Shown here: positions 41,536 through 49,750 of the stretch, piece after piece
How positions within the stretch are numbered: position 1 is the stretch's first letter
Layout: each line of letters begins with the position of its first letter
Source: an uncultured Oscillospiraceae bacterium
Lineage (GTDB): Bacteria > Bacillota > Clostridia > Oscillospirales > Oscillospiraceae
Length of the DNA stretch: 60,599 bases
Direction of reading: 5' to 3'
Assembly: GCA_910577525.1 (NCBI GenBank)
Contig: CAJTLI010000016.1
Location: forward strand, 1 to 60,599
Notes under the pieces: generated by a model
Seen by the model: only the letters and a program-made list of their open reading frames with translations
What the model was told of the DNA's origin: nothing
The model's database searches: none
Position numbers and translations under genes: made by a program

Positions 41536-42246
41536 TTATTTCCCCATGAGGCGGCGGCTCATCTCCTGATAAGCCCCCTCCACGTTGCCCAGGTCCCGGC
41601 GGAAGCGGTCCTTGTCCAGCTTTTCGCCCGTCTTGGAGTCCCAGAAGCGGCAGGTGTCCGGGGAAATCTCGTCGGCCAGCACGATGGTCCCATCGGCCGT
41701 CTTTCCGAACTCCAGCTTGAAGTCCACCAGGGTGACGCCGCAGGCGAGAAGCTCCGCCTTCAAAAAGTCGTTGACCTGGAAGGCGTACTTCTTGATGAGC
41801 TCGATCTCCTCCCAGGTGGCCAGGTGCAGGGCCACGGCGTGGTGGTCGTTGATGAGGGGGTCGTGGAGGTCGTCGTTTTTGTAGGAGAACTCCACCGTGG
41901 GGGCATCAAAGACGATGCCCTCCTCCACGCCGTAGCGCTTGGCGAAGGACCCGGCGGAGATGTTGCGGATGATGACCTCCAGGGGGACGATGGACACCTT
42001 CTTCACGGCGGTCTCCCGCTCGCTGAGCTCCTCCACGAAGTGGGTGGGGACCCCCGCCTTCTCCAGCTGCCCCATGAGGAAGTTGGTCATCTGGTTGTTG
42101 ATGGCCCCCTTGCCGGTGATGGTGCCCTTTTTCAGCCCGTCGAAGGCGGTGGCGTCGTCCTTGTAGGACACGATGACCACGTTGGGGTCCTCGGTGGAGA
42201 ATACTTTTTTGGCCTTGCCCTCATAGAGCTGTTCTACCTTGTTCAT
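41536..42246 (-). CDS. purC: SAICAR synthetase
   Basis: A 236-aa protein: LYEGKAKKVFSTEDPNVVIVSYKDDATAFDG at the N-terminus, VPLEVIIRNISAGSFAKRYG, LVDFKLEFGKTADGTIVLADEISPDTCRFWD in the ATP and CAIR site, and RRDLGNVEGAYQEM at the end. It joins CAIR and aspartate. Three nt separate its stop from purF. Start ATG 42246, with GGA-rich upstream sequence; REP-like repeat ahead of it. Confidence 0.95.
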   Translation of the reverse strand: MNKVEQLYEGKAKKVFSTEDPNVVIVSYKDDATAFDGLKKGTITGKGAINNQMTNFLMGQLEKAGVPTHFVEELSERETAVKKVSIVPLEVIIRNISAGSFAKRYGVEEGIVFDAPTVEFSYKNDDLHDPLINDHHAVALHLATWEEIELIKKYAFQVNDFLKAELLACGVTLVDFKLEFGKTADGTIVLADEISPDTCRFWDSKTGEKLDKDRFRRDLGNVEGAYQEMSRRLMGK

Positions 42247-42274
42247 GATATGGACATCCTTTCCAGATTTGATG

Positions 42275-42352
42275 TGTAGGGGCGCACAATGTGCGCCTGT
42301 GGGTTTTGACTTGCGTGGCGGGAACGGCGGGCGCACAATGTGCGCCCCTACA
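42275..42352. repeat. REP-like palindromic repeat, GGGCGCACANTGTGCGCCC family, copy 3
   Basis: TGTAGGGGCGCACAATGTGCGCC at the left, with a slightly decayed inner end; GGGCGCACAATGTGCGCCCCTACA at the right. Between purE and purC. Confidence 0.85.
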
Positions 42353-42363
42353 GGTGAATTGCG

Positions 42364-42858
42364 TCAGGCATTCAATTCCATCTGCAAGTTTGCCTCCTTC
42401 TCGGCGATCTGCGCCGCCATCTTCTCCCGGGCCTCGTCCAGCTTGGCGGCCAGAGCGTCGTCGGAGACGGCCAGAATCTGGGCGGCCAGCACGGCGGCGT
42501 TTTTGGCTCCGTTGATGGCCACGGTGGCCACAGGGATGCCGGAGGGCATCTGAACGGTGGCCAGCAGGGCGTCCAGCCCGTCCATGGCCCCGCCCCGCAT
42601 GGGGATGCCGATGACGGGGAGGGTGGAATTGCCCGCGAAGGCCCCGGCCAGGTGGGCGGCCATGCCCGCCGCGCAGATGAGCACGCCGAAGCCGTTGGCC
42701 CGGGCGCTTCTGGCGAAGTCCGCGGCGGCGGCGGGGGTGCGGTGGGCGCTCAAAATGTGGGCCTCATAGGGGATGCCAAACTCCTTCAGCTGGGCGCAGG
42801 CCCCCTTGACCACCGGCCAGTCGGAGTCGGACCCCATGATGACGGCGACTTTTTTCAT
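42364..42858 (-). CDS. purE: N5-carboxyaminoimidazole ribonucleotide mutase
   Basis: A 164-aa class I PurE: KVAVIMGSDSDWPVVKGA, then YEAHILSAHRTPAAAADFA with the catalytic His region, VLICAAGMAAHLAGAFAG, PVIGIPMRGGAMDGLDALLATVQMPSGIPVATVAI. It converts N5-CAIR to CAIR. First gene of the operon, with GGAGGG 6 nt before the ATG. An intrinsic terminator stands only 36 nt upstream of the start codon, so expression of the whole operon must be set by antitermination in the leader. Confidence 0.95.
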   Translation of the reverse strand: MKKVAVIMGSDSDWPVVKGACAQLKEFGIPYEAHILSAHRTPAAAADFARSARANGFGVLICAAGMAAHLAGAFAGNSTLPVIGIPMRGGAMDGLDALLATVQMPSGIPVATVAINGAKNAAVLAAQILAVSDDALAAKLDEAREKMAAQIAEKEANLQMELNA

Positions 42859-42877
42859 AACAAGCCCTCCTTGTTCT

Positions 42878-42921
42878 CAAAAAATAAAACAAACAGGCCG
42901 CCGCGGGGCGCGGCGGACCTG
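42878..42921 (-). terminator. Intrinsic terminator in the purE leader (attenuator)
   Basis: On the minus strand, CAGG-CCGCCGCG pairs with its complement around CCCC (42894-42921), then TTTGTTTTATTTTTT. It lies between the promoter and purE with no gene before it, so it can only regulate the pur operon. Confidence 0.8.
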
Positions 42922-42939
42922 CTTCGGCTCAATGGCGGG

Positions 42940-43022
42940 ATTTGGACGCAATGAGGCCGTGGAGACGGAAGCCCGGACAGACAGGGCGGACACACACCAC
43001 GACAGCCACCTCATTTCCAAAT
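42940..43022 (-). promoter_or_regulatory. Structured purE leader, candidate riboswitch / antiterminator
   Basis: The leader RNA folds with outer helices ATTTGGA / TCCAAAT and AATGAGG / CCTCATT (43009-43022 with 42940-42956) joined by an asymmetric internal loop with TTGCG. They enclose a small GCCC / GGGC hairpin (42971-42987). The 3' strand (CAUUGCGUCC) resembles, but does not clearly match, the 3' side of the THF riboswitch. I cannot assign a class. Confidence 0.5.
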
Positions 43023-43032
43023 GCCTGTCTCC

Positions 43033-43061
43033 ATTTTAGCTAAGAAAAGGGGAGAAATCAA
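43033..43061 (-). promoter_or_regulatory. Promoter of the pur operon
   Basis: Minus-strand TTGATT and TAAAAT, 17 bp apart. Transcription would start near 43026 and give a leader of about 170 nt. Confidence 0.75.
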
Positions 43062-43130
43062 GGGCTTTTTCTATTTTTGTAGGCTTGTACGATTCTTTGT
43101 GACTGGGGAGGGCTGTCCATGGCGAAACGC

Positions 43131-44219
43131 TCAAAACAGCCCGGTGGCCTCCAGAATGGCCGCCACCTGGGCGGCCCGGTTGGCCCAGGAGCACTGGCCG
43201 GCCATCTCCCGCCGCCGCCGGGGGAGAGAGGGGTCCTCCCCAAAGGCCGCCTTGCACCGGCGCAGGAAGCCGGGGCCGTCATAGGCGGTGGCCACCAGCT
43301 CGGGAATGGTGTCCTCCACGTCGGGGTCCACCACAGTGACAATGGGCTTGCCCGTGGCCAGGTACTCGTACACCCGGCTGGGCACCACGTCGCTCCCGGG
43401 CCGGTCGAAGCGGACCAGGTCGAACAGCAGGTCGCAGCGGTACAGCCAGTCAGGCACGTCCAGGGGGTTCACCGCCCCGGTGAGCACGATGTTGTCCTGC
43501 CCCTCCAGCTGCTGGGCGGCGGATTTTGTCACCCGGCCCATCAGCAGGAATGTCCACTCCGGCCGGTGGCGGGCGGCGTAGAGCAGGGGGTCCAGATCCA
43601 CCCGGCCGGTGATATTGCCCAGCCGCCCCAGCACCCGCTGGCCGGGCAGGCCGGGCAGGCCGGCCAGCTCCGGGGGAATGGCCCGCTGCTTCTGCTGGAA
43701 CAACACGGGATTCACCCCGTTGGGCAGCAGGGCGATATTGTCGCTGCACGGGGACAGCCGTTTGATGAGGCCGAAGGAGGCGGCAAACACCACCTCCGCG
43801 TGGCGGGTCAGGTCGCTCTCCCACTCCAGGAACTCGTCGCTCCAGTAGCGGCAACAGTCGTATACCATACCCCGGTAGGCCAAAATGTCCAGAAACGGGG
43901 CGTGAACGGGGGAGGAGCACCACAGCACCGGCTCCCGAAAATGGTGTTTGTCCATCATCCGCTGGACGAAGTCCGCCGACCGGTCCAGCCTCCGGCGCTG
44001 GAGGGCGGAGCCCTCCTGGGGCCCGGGGAGGGAGGCGGGCAGGGTATATACGGTGATGTGGGGGCGCACCCGGCGGCCCTGCTTGGGCGCGGGCCCGTCC
44101 TTGGGGGGCGCGGGCTCGAAAAACAGGATCTGGGCATCCGTGAGCCGGGCCAGCAGCTGCTGGGTCCGGTCGGGCCGCGCCCGCCAGGGAGAGCGGGCCA
44201 GACAGACGAGCTGCTTCAT
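43131..44219 (-). CDS. Glycosyltransferase (GT4-like)
   Basis: A 362-aa GT-B-fold protein. The N-terminal Rossmann part holds WCSSPVHAPFLDIL and MVYDCCRYWSDE. The C-terminal nucleotide-sugar domain has VLGRLGNITGRVDLDPL, and the GT4 E-x7-E-like segment VPSRVYEYLATGKPIVTV. It is similar to glycosyltransferases that follow csaB. It overlaps csaB by 4 nt and so is made with it. The likely role is transfer of a sugar to a wall or surface polysaccharide; donor and acceptor are unknown. The C-terminus (AAQVAAILEATGLF) is complete. Confidence 0.75.
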   Translation of the reverse strand: MKQLVCLARSPWRARPDRTQQLLARLTDAQILFFEPAPPKDGPAPKQGRRVRPHITVYTLPASLPGPQEGSALQRRRLDRSADFVQRMMDKHHFREPVLWCSSPVHAPFLDILAYRGMVYDCCRYWSDEFLEWESDLTRHAEVVFAASFGLIKRLSPCSDNIALLPNGVNPVLFQQKQRAIPPELAGLPGLPGQRVLGRLGNITGRVDLDPLLYAARHRPEWTFLLMGRVTKSAAQQLEGQDNIVLTGAVNPLDVPDWLYRCDLLFDLVRFDRPGSDVVPSRVYEYLATGKPIVTVVDPDVEDTIPELVATAYDGPGFLRRCKAAFGEDPSLPRRRREMAGQCSWANRAAQVAAILEATGLF

Positions 44220-45358
44220 GGCGACACCTCCGCTCCCCCGGCCAGCAGGCGGCGCAGGACGGCGGAGTTGTTGGCCTCCAGGCGGCGCAGCCGGTCCACG
44301 GCGGCCCGCAGGGAGGCCCGGTCCCCCCGGAGGGCCAGCGCCCGCTCCAGCATGTCCCGCAGGCCGTCCCCGGTGAGCCGGTCCAGGTCCTCGCACAGCT
44401 CCTGGCCCATATAGGCCAGAAAGCCGCTGACCTTGGGGTCGTAGATGATGCCCACCAGGGGCACCCCCTGTCCCGCGGCGAACACCAGGCCGTGGAGGCG
44501 CATGGAGATCATGGCCTGCATCCGGGCGGTGAGGCCCAGCATCAGCTCGGAGCTGAGGGGCTCCCGCACCACGTGGACCGGGACGCCGTCCATATGGGCG
44601 GTCACCCGGCCGGCGGCCTGGCCGTCGGTGATGTGGTTGACGGAGAGAAACACCGGCGTGAGCCCATAGCGCTCCCAGGCGTACCGCGCCGCCTGGGCGA
44701 TGACGGGGGCCTTTTCCTCAAAGCCGGTCCAGCCCCGCAGGCACAGCCCCAGATAGTTCCCCCGGGGGTCCAGCCCCAGCCGGTCCATCAGCGCGTCGGT
44801 CTCCTCCTCCGGCGCGGGCTGGAGGGAGAGCACCGGGTCGGCGGCCAGCACAATCTCCGGCCTGTCCACCCCGAACCGCTTCAGCTCGGCCAGGCTGGCG
44901 TCCTCCCGGAGGGTGATGGCGTCCACGCTGCCGTTGAGCACCCGGCGGACCAGGGCCATGTCCCCGGCCCGGCGCACCGGCCCGATGCCGCAGCCGTACA
45001 TCAGCACCCGGCACCCCCGCTTCTTGGCCGCGGAGATGGTGTACAGGTAATACAGCAGGCTGCGCCGGGAGGTGGCGTCCTGAATCAAGCTGCCCCCGCC
45101 GTTGATATACAGCCGCGCGCGCTTCATCACCCGCAGGATGCCGGGCAGGTCGAACATGTGCAGGGCCCTCACCCCGTGGCGGGCGGCGGTCTCCTCCGGG
45201 TCCCGGGAGAGGACGGTGAGCTCCTCATCCCCGGCGGCGGCGCGCACCTCCCGGAGGATGGCCTTCAGGATGGACTCGTCCCCCGTGTTCCCCAGGCCGT
45301 AGGAGCCGCAGATCAGGATTCCGGCCCGCTGATTCGATTTCAAAGCCTGTTGGCCCAT
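44216..45358 (-). CDS. csaB: CsaB-type polysaccharide pyruvyl transferase
   Basis: A 380-aa polysaccharide pyruvyl transferase. The N-terminus ILICGSYGLGNTGDESILKAIL and INGGGSLIQDATSRRSLLYYL are the classical CsaB motifs, followed by GIGPVRR and the C-terminal MISMRLHGLVFAAGQGVPLVGIIYDPKV. CsaB adds ketal pyruvate to secondary cell wall polymers so that SLH-domain proteins can bind. The ATG at 45358 has GAGGAG 11 nt upstream and is preferred over 45385. It lies between two glycosyltransferases, consistent with a wall polymer locus. Confidence 0.9.
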   Translation of the reverse strand: MGQQALKSNQRAGILICGSYGLGNTGDESILKAILREVRAAAGDEELTVLSRDPEETAARHGVRALHMFDLPGILRVMKRARLYINGGGSLIQDATSRRSLLYYLYTISAAKKRGCRVLMYGCGIGPVRRAGDMALVRRVLNGSVDAITLREDASLAELKRFGVDRPEIVLAADPVLSLQPAPEEETDALMDRLGLDPRGNYLGLCLRGWTGFEEKAPVIAQAARYAWERYGLTPVFLSVNHITDGQAAGRVTAHMDGVPVHVVREPLSSELMLGLTARMQAMISMRLHGLVFAAGQGVPLVGIIYDPKVSGFLAYMGQELCEDLDRLTGDGLRDMLERALALRGDRASLRAAVDRLRRLEANNSAVLRRLLAGGAEVSP

Positions 45359-45388
45359 AGTTGTCGCTCCTCTGACCGGCGCCATCCG

Positions 45389-46444
45389 TCACAGCCCCAG
45401 CACGATGTTCGCCCGCCGGGTGATCTCGCCATTGTAGTCTGACAGGTCGTCATAGATCTTTTTCTCCGGCTTTTCCGCCGCCGCCAGCGCCCGGACCATG
45501 TCCCCGCACCCGGTGACGCCGGGATTGTAGGCCTCCAGGTTTTTGGAGATATACAGGGGCAGGCCAAGGGCCTTGGCCTCCCAGATGACCATGCCCTGGC
45601 CCTCATAGCGGGAGGTGAGCACGAAGCCGTCCATCCGGTCCATGTAGCAGAAGGGGTTGGCCTGGTTGCCCAGCAGGGTGACGCAGTCCTCCAGACCCAG
45701 CTCCCGGATCTGCGCCTCCAGCGCGCCCCGGCCGGGGCCGTCGCCGATGAGGTAGAGGTGGAAGTCGGACCGGACCTTCTTCACCTGGGCCAGGTAGCCC
45801 ATCAGCAGGTCGTAGCCCTTCTGGTGGCAGATGCGGCCCACCGAGCACAGGTTCAGCTTGGCCGGATCCACGGCGAAATCCACCGGCAGCTTGGCCTTGC
45901 GGAAGATCTCGCCGGTGTCGATGTGGTTGGAGATGGGGGTGATGGGCTTGTCCTGGATGCCGGACACCCGGCGGAAGCCCTCCACGATGCCGGGAGAGAC
46001 GGCCACGAACTCGTCGTAGTGCCGCAGCTTGCCCTTGAAGAAATGCCAGAGAACGCGGTATTTGGCCTCGTTCTTCCGCTTGATCTCCACGTCGTTGTGA
46101 ATCCACATCACCCGCTTTTGGGCCCGGGCGTTGATGGCCCCGGCGGCGCACTCGTTCTGATAGCTGTTGAAGTCCACCGCCACGTCGTATTCCCTGCCGC
46201 CGGTCACGTCCCCCAGCAGGCGGCGGGCCAGGCCAAAGTACACCACCCGGAAAAAGCCGGGGGCGGCGGGCAGATACTTGATATGCAGGTTCTCGTGGGC
46301 GGGCAGGTCGAAAAAACACTCCCGGTCGAACAGGTACACGTCCACGCAGCATTTGCTGAAATCGATGTCCTTGAGGATGTTCACCAGGGATTTCTGCACC
46401 CCGCCCACCCGGAGGTCGGTCTGGAAAAACGCGATTTGTTTCAT
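45389..46444 (-). CDS. Family 4 glycosyltransferase
   Basis: A 351-aa GT-B protein: QTDLRVGGVQKSLVNILKDID at the N-terminus (acceptor side), RVMWIHNDVEIKRKNE, NHIDTGEIFRKA, then the donor domain NLCSVGRICHQKGYDLLM, YLIGDGPGRGALEAQI and the EGQGMVIWEAKALGLPLYIS motif (E-x7-E). The GGVQKSL opening is typical of wall or capsule polymer transferases. It is the first gene of the csaB cluster, 30 nt before it. The ATG at 46444 is preceded by AAAGGCGG. Sugar specificity cannot be read. Confidence 0.85.
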   Translation of the reverse strand: MKQIAFFQTDLRVGGVQKSLVNILKDIDFSKCCVDVYLFDRECFFDLPAHENLHIKYLPAAPGFFRVVYFGLARRLLGDVTGGREYDVAVDFNSYQNECAAGAINARAQKRVMWIHNDVEIKRKNEAKYRVLWHFFKGKLRHYDEFVAVSPGIVEGFRRVSGIQDKPITPISNHIDTGEIFRKAKLPVDFAVDPAKLNLCSVGRICHQKGYDLLMGYLAQVKKVRSDFHLYLIGDGPGRGALEAQIRELGLEDCVTLLGNQANPFCYMDRMDGFVLTSRYEGQGMVIWEAKALGLPLYISKNLEAYNPGVTGCGDMVRALAAAEKPEKKIYDDLSDYNGEITRRANIVLGL

Positions 46445-46539
46445 GAATGGTCCGCCTTTCACTGGAGCGTATGACGCCGGATATGGATACAGGTTTTGCC
46501 GCGCCGCGGAAATTTCCCGGCGCCCTCTGAAAAAACAAG

Positions 46540-46568
46540 TTGTAAATGGCGGCGGGAGCCGCTATAAT
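46540..46568 (+). promoter_or_regulatory. Promoter of the PAP2 phosphatase gene
   Basis: TTGTAA and a perfect TATAAT with 17-bp spacing, 61 nt upstream of the start. It is divergent from the csaB cluster. Confidence 0.75.
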
Positions 46569-46629
46569 ATCAACACTTACCAGTATACATATTTTTTCCC
46601 TCAGGTCAAGGGAGAAGGAGGCTGTTCCT

Positions 46630-47196
46630 ATGCCGGAACTCATTCAGCGGCTGGATGAACAGGCCCTGGTGTGGATCGCGGAGCACCTGCGCTGCGCCCT
46701 GCTGGACCCGTTCATGAAGCTGTACACCCAGCTGGGCAACACCGGGATGCTGTTCATCGTCCTGGGGCTGGTCCTGCTGTGCTTCAAACCGACCCGCAGA
46801 GCGGGCCTGTCCGCCCTGTGCGCCATGCTCATCGGGCTGATTGTGGTGAACTTCACCATCAAGCCCCTGGTGTCCCGGCCGCGGCCCTGGCTGGTCATCG
46901 AAAATTTTGTCAGCCTGGTGGAGGAACACGACCCCAATTCCTTCCCCTCGGGCCACACCAACGCCGCCTTTGCCTTTGCCCTGGCGGTGTGCATGTCCGC
47001 GCCGAAGCGGTGGATGAAGGTCTCGGCGGTGTGCGCCGCCGTAGTCATGGGCCTGTCCAGGCTGTACGTGGGGGTCCACTTCCCCAGCGACGTGCTGGCG
47101 GGGGCGGCCATCGGCTCCCTGTGCGGCCTGTTGGGGGCCTGGGTCATCGGGAAGGCGTGGGAGCGTCTGCCGGACCGTCTGCGAGGCCGAGAATAA
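46630..47196 (+). CDS. PAP2-family membrane phosphatase (undecaprenyl-PP phosphatase-like)
   Basis: A 188-aa integral membrane protein with about five helices. The three PAP2 motifs are KPLVSRPRPW (motif 1), SFPSGHTNAAFAFA (motif 2, catalytic His) and SRLYVGVHFPSDVLAGAAIG (motif 3). It probably recycles undecaprenyl pyrophosphate or acts on a lipid phosphate; location next to wall-polymer genes fits. GAAGGAGG lies 8 nt before the ATG. Its last 53 nt overlap the 3' end of the convergent tcdA gene, so the two mRNAs share complementary ends. Confidence 0.9.
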   Translation: MPELIQRLDEQALVWIAEHLRCALLDPFMKLYTQLGNTGMLFIVLGLVLLCFKPTRRAGLSALCAMLIGLIVVNFTIKPLVSRPRPWLVIENFVSLVEEHDPNSFPSGHTNAAFAFALAVCMSAPKRWMKVSAVCAAVVMGLSRLYVGVHFPSDVLAGAAIGSLCGLLGAWVIGKAWERLPDRLRGRE

Positions 47197-47884
47197 CCGC
47201 CTGGGCCAGCAGCAGCCCCGCCGCCGCAGGCACCCACATGCCGCTGGCCGGAATGGAGCGGCGGCCGGGGGGCGGGGCCTCGTCCCCCTCCCCGGCACAG
47301 CGGGGGAGCTCCGGGGAGAACACCACCGGATGGTGGAGGATACCCCGCTTCCGCAGCTCCTTGCGCACCACCCGGGCCAGGGGGCAGCCCTCGGTCTGGG
47401 AAATGTCGGCGATGCGCAAAAGCTGGGCGTCCCGTTTATTTCCCGTGCCCAGGGCGGAGATGATGGGGATGCCCCGCCGGTGGGCGGTCTCGATGAGGTC
47501 CAGCTTGCAGCTCACCAGGTCGATGGCGTCCACAATGTAGTCGTACCGGGCCTGAAAAAACCGCTCCCGGCTGTCCGCCTCGTACCGGGCGGCCAGGGGG
47601 TGGAGCGCGCAGCCGGGGGCAATGTCGGACAGGCGCAGGGCGGTGGCCCGCGCCTTTTCCATGCCCACGGTGGAGCGCAGGGCGGCGCACTGCCGGTTCA
47701 GGTTGCTCACCGAGACCGTGTCCTGGTCGATGAGGGTGAGCTCCCCCACGCCGGAGCGGCACAGGGTCTCGGCGCACCAGCCCCCTACGCCGCCCAGGCC
47801 GAACACGGCCACATGGCTGGCCTGAAGCCGCTCCATGGCCGGGGCCCCCAGCAGCATCTGGGTTCGGATAAACTGCTCGTCCAT
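47144..47884 (-). CDS. tcdA: tRNA threonylcarbamoyladenosine dehydratase (TcdA / ThiF-like E1)
   Basis: A 246-aa E1-like adenylating enzyme: VAVFGLGGVGGWCAETLCRSGVGELTLIDQDTVSVSNLNRQ (nucleotide site), VDAIDLVSCKLDLIETAHRRGIPIISALGTGNKRD, then DISQTEGCPLARVVRKELRKRGI with the family Cys. It cyclises t6A to ct6A at position 37 of ANN-decoding tRNAs. Start ATG 47884. The C-terminus (VILGLADG...) overlaps the PAP2 stop region by 53 bp, convergent. Confidence 0.88.
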   Translation of the reverse strand: MDEQFIRTQMLLGAPAMERLQASHVAVFGLGGVGGWCAETLCRSGVGELTLIDQDTVSVSNLNRQCAALRSTVGMEKARATALRLSDIAPGCALHPLAARYEADSRERFFQARYDYIVDAIDLVSCKLDLIETAHRRGIPIISALGTGNKRDAQLLRIADISQTEGCPLARVVRKELRKRGILHHPVVFSPELPRCAGEGDEAPPPGRRSIPASGMWVPAAAGLLLAQAVILGLADGPADAPTPSR

Positions 47885-47906
47885 CGGAAAACACTCCTAT
47901 GAGAAA

Positions 47907-47938
47907 GGGGCCGGACGGATGTCCGGCCCCTTTTTATT
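47907..47938 (-). terminator. Bidirectional terminator after the PPIase gene
   Basis: A 10-bp perfect stem (GGGGCCGGAC / GTCCGGCCCC), 4-nt loop. T-rich on both sides: TTTTTATT on plus and TTTCTC on minus. It ends the PPIase transcript and lies upstream of tcdA. Confidence 0.8.
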
Positions 47939-47944
47939 GGTTCC

Positions 47945-49507
47945 TCAGCGGCCCAGCGCGTCCGCCCCGGAGGCCAGGCTGGCGGCGCAGTCCGCCGTCA
48001 GGCTCTCAATCCACTCGGTCCGGGCCTCGGTGGCCAGGGTGTTGCGGACGCTGCCCATCCAGATGGGCTCGTTCTCCTCCTCCATATAGATGAGGTGATA
48101 GCCCCAATACTGGTTGGCGGTGTTCTCGCTGCCGGGGTCGTGCTTGACCAGACCCACCTCGCCGGCCTGATGGCCGCCGTTGAACACCCAGTCGCCGAAC
48201 TCCTCCACGAAGTAACCATCGTAGGCGCGCTCATACAGGCCCCCGTTGGGAATGGAGCTGGTGTCGTCGGAGTACTTCTCCACCAGGGCGATAAAGTCCT
48301 CCCGGGTCTTTCCGCCGGCCTCCCACTCGGCCTGAACAGTGTTGGCCTTCTCCTCGGCAGCGGCCCAGGCCTCGTCGGTGGGGGCCACCACCACGGTGCT
48401 GCCGTCCTTCTCCTCCTGGGTGGTCTCAGCCCGGATGAGGATGTGGCGCACGTCCCGGGTGGGGGTATCGTCCAGATAGCGGTTGTGGAAGGCCACCACA
48501 TAGCAGCCCTTGTCCGACTCCACCAGGGTGGGCGTGTCCTTGTCCAGCTTGCACAGCTCATCCCGGTAGCCTTCATCGATGGAGCTGGTGCCCACCACGG
48601 TAACGTGGTCCCCGCCGGTGGTCAGCTCGTACTTGTCAATCTGGGCCTGGAAGCCGGCGCCGCCCTCCAGGGCCTCCAGCGCCTCCTCGGCCTTCGCCTT
48701 GGCGTCGGCCAGGGCCTGCGCTTCCAGTTTTGCCACATCGTCCTCGGACAGCTCGTTGCCCTCGGCGTCCTTGGTCTCAACCTCGGCGGCCTTGAAGTAG
48801 AGATGAGAGTACTCAATGGTGTCCAGGGTGTCGGCGTGCTCCTTGTAGTACTCCTCCAGCTCCTCCTGGCTGTAGCCGTTGTACAGCTCGACACCCTTGT
48901 CGCTGCGGGCCAGGTTGGCCATCAGGGTGCGGGTGTACAGGCTCTCATAGATGCCGGGGGTCATATAGGGGCCGTACATGGCCTTGAGGTAGGCGGCGTA
49001 GCTGTAGTGGTTGGAGGATGCGGTGGACTTCAGGTTGGCGATGTTCTGATCCAGGGTCTCCTTCACCTCGGACTCGGTGTGGCCGGCGCTCTTCGCCTCG
49101 TTGGACAGGACCAGGTCCTCTCTGGCAGTCTCCAGGGCGTTGTCCAGGAAGAACTCCCGGTAGGTCCGGCCAGAGCTCTGGTCCTGAATCTGCGCCTCGT
49201 CGGTCTTGGTGGTGTCGAAGCCCAAGTAGGTGCCGTACATGGCGTAATAGCTGCGGGCGTCGTAGTAGTAATAGCTCAGCTCAGCCAGGCTCAGCTTTTC
49301 GCCGCCCAGAATGGCGGCGGTGGACCTGGCCTGGAAGAAGCCGGAGTTCCAGATCAGCAGCGCGGCCACCGCCACCACGACCACGCCGGCGATCACGGAG
49401 TAAAGAATGGTCTTGCGTTTGCGGGCGGCCTGCTCCTGCTGGATCTTGACGGCCTTTTGATCGGGGCCGGCGTTCTGCCGCTGCTTTTTCTCTCTGGATG
49501 CGCTCAT
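47945..49507 (-). CDS. Membrane-anchored foldase with SurA-N and PpiC-type rotamase domains
   Basis: 520 aa. The positively charged N-terminus (REKKQRQN...) is followed by a transmembrane helix at about 34-54 (ILYSVIAGVVVVAVAALLIW), with the rest outside. The SurA_N-like helical part covers about 60-240; the PpiC parvulin domain begins near 345 with RDVRHILIRAET and includes FIALVEKYSDDTSS and NGGLYERAYDGYFVEEFGDWVF. It helps fold secreted proteins at the membrane-wall interface (PrsA-like). Strong promoter upstream, terminator downstream: monocistronic. Full length for the clostridial form. Confidence 0.85.
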   Translation of the reverse strand: MSASREKKQRQNAGPDQKAVKIQQEQAARKRKTILYSVIAGVVVVAVAALLIWNSGFFQARSTAAILGGEKLSLAELSYYYYDARSYYAMYGTYLGFDTTKTDEAQIQDQSSGRTYREFFLDNALETAREDLVLSNEAKSAGHTESEVKETLDQNIANLKSTASSNHYSYAAYLKAMYGPYMTPGIYESLYTRTLMANLARSDKGVELYNGYSQEELEEYYKEHADTLDTIEYSHLYFKAAEVETKDAEGNELSEDDVAKLEAQALADAKAKAEEALEALEGGAGFQAQIDKYELTTGGDHVTVVGTSSIDEGYRDELCKLDKDTPTLVESDKGCYVVAFHNRYLDDTPTRDVRHILIRAETTQEEKDGSTVVVAPTDEAWAAAEEKANTVQAEWEAGGKTREDFIALVEKYSDDTSSIPNGGLYERAYDGYFVEEFGDWVFNGGHQAGEVGLVKHDPGSENTANQYWGYHLIYMEEENEPIWMGSVRNTLATEARTEWIESLTADCAASLASGADALGR

Positions 49508-49616
49508 GGTATATCAATCCTCTCAGTATTCGTGTAATGACGGCGGGCCGGGGGGCCGGCCGCTCCAGCGAAAAGCCGCGGGGCCCAAACCGGCGCCCCG
49601 CCAGACGCTGCCCAAC

Positions 49617-49645
49617 ATTATAACATGGCAAAACCGCCGTTGCAA
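49617..49645 (-). promoter_or_regulatory. Promoter of the foldase gene
   Basis: Minus-strand TTGCAA and a perfect TATAAT with 17-bp spacing, 110 nt upstream of the ATG. Confidence 0.8.
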
Positions 49646-49676
49646 GGTTAATTTCCCGCGGAAAAGAAAATTTACA

Positions 49677-49708
49677 AATAAAAAGCGGAAGGGCCGAAGC
49701 CCTTCCGC
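49677..49708 (-). terminator. Second terminator downstream of the 6S-like RNA
   Basis: A 10-bp perfect stem (GCGGAAGGGC / GCCCTTCCGC), tetraloop TTCG on the transcript, then TTTTTATTTG. It backs up the hairpin at 49757-49774. Confidence 0.85.
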
Positions 49709-49750
49709 GCGGTGTGAAATAGAACCCCCGCCGTGGCCGTGCCGCCCCAT

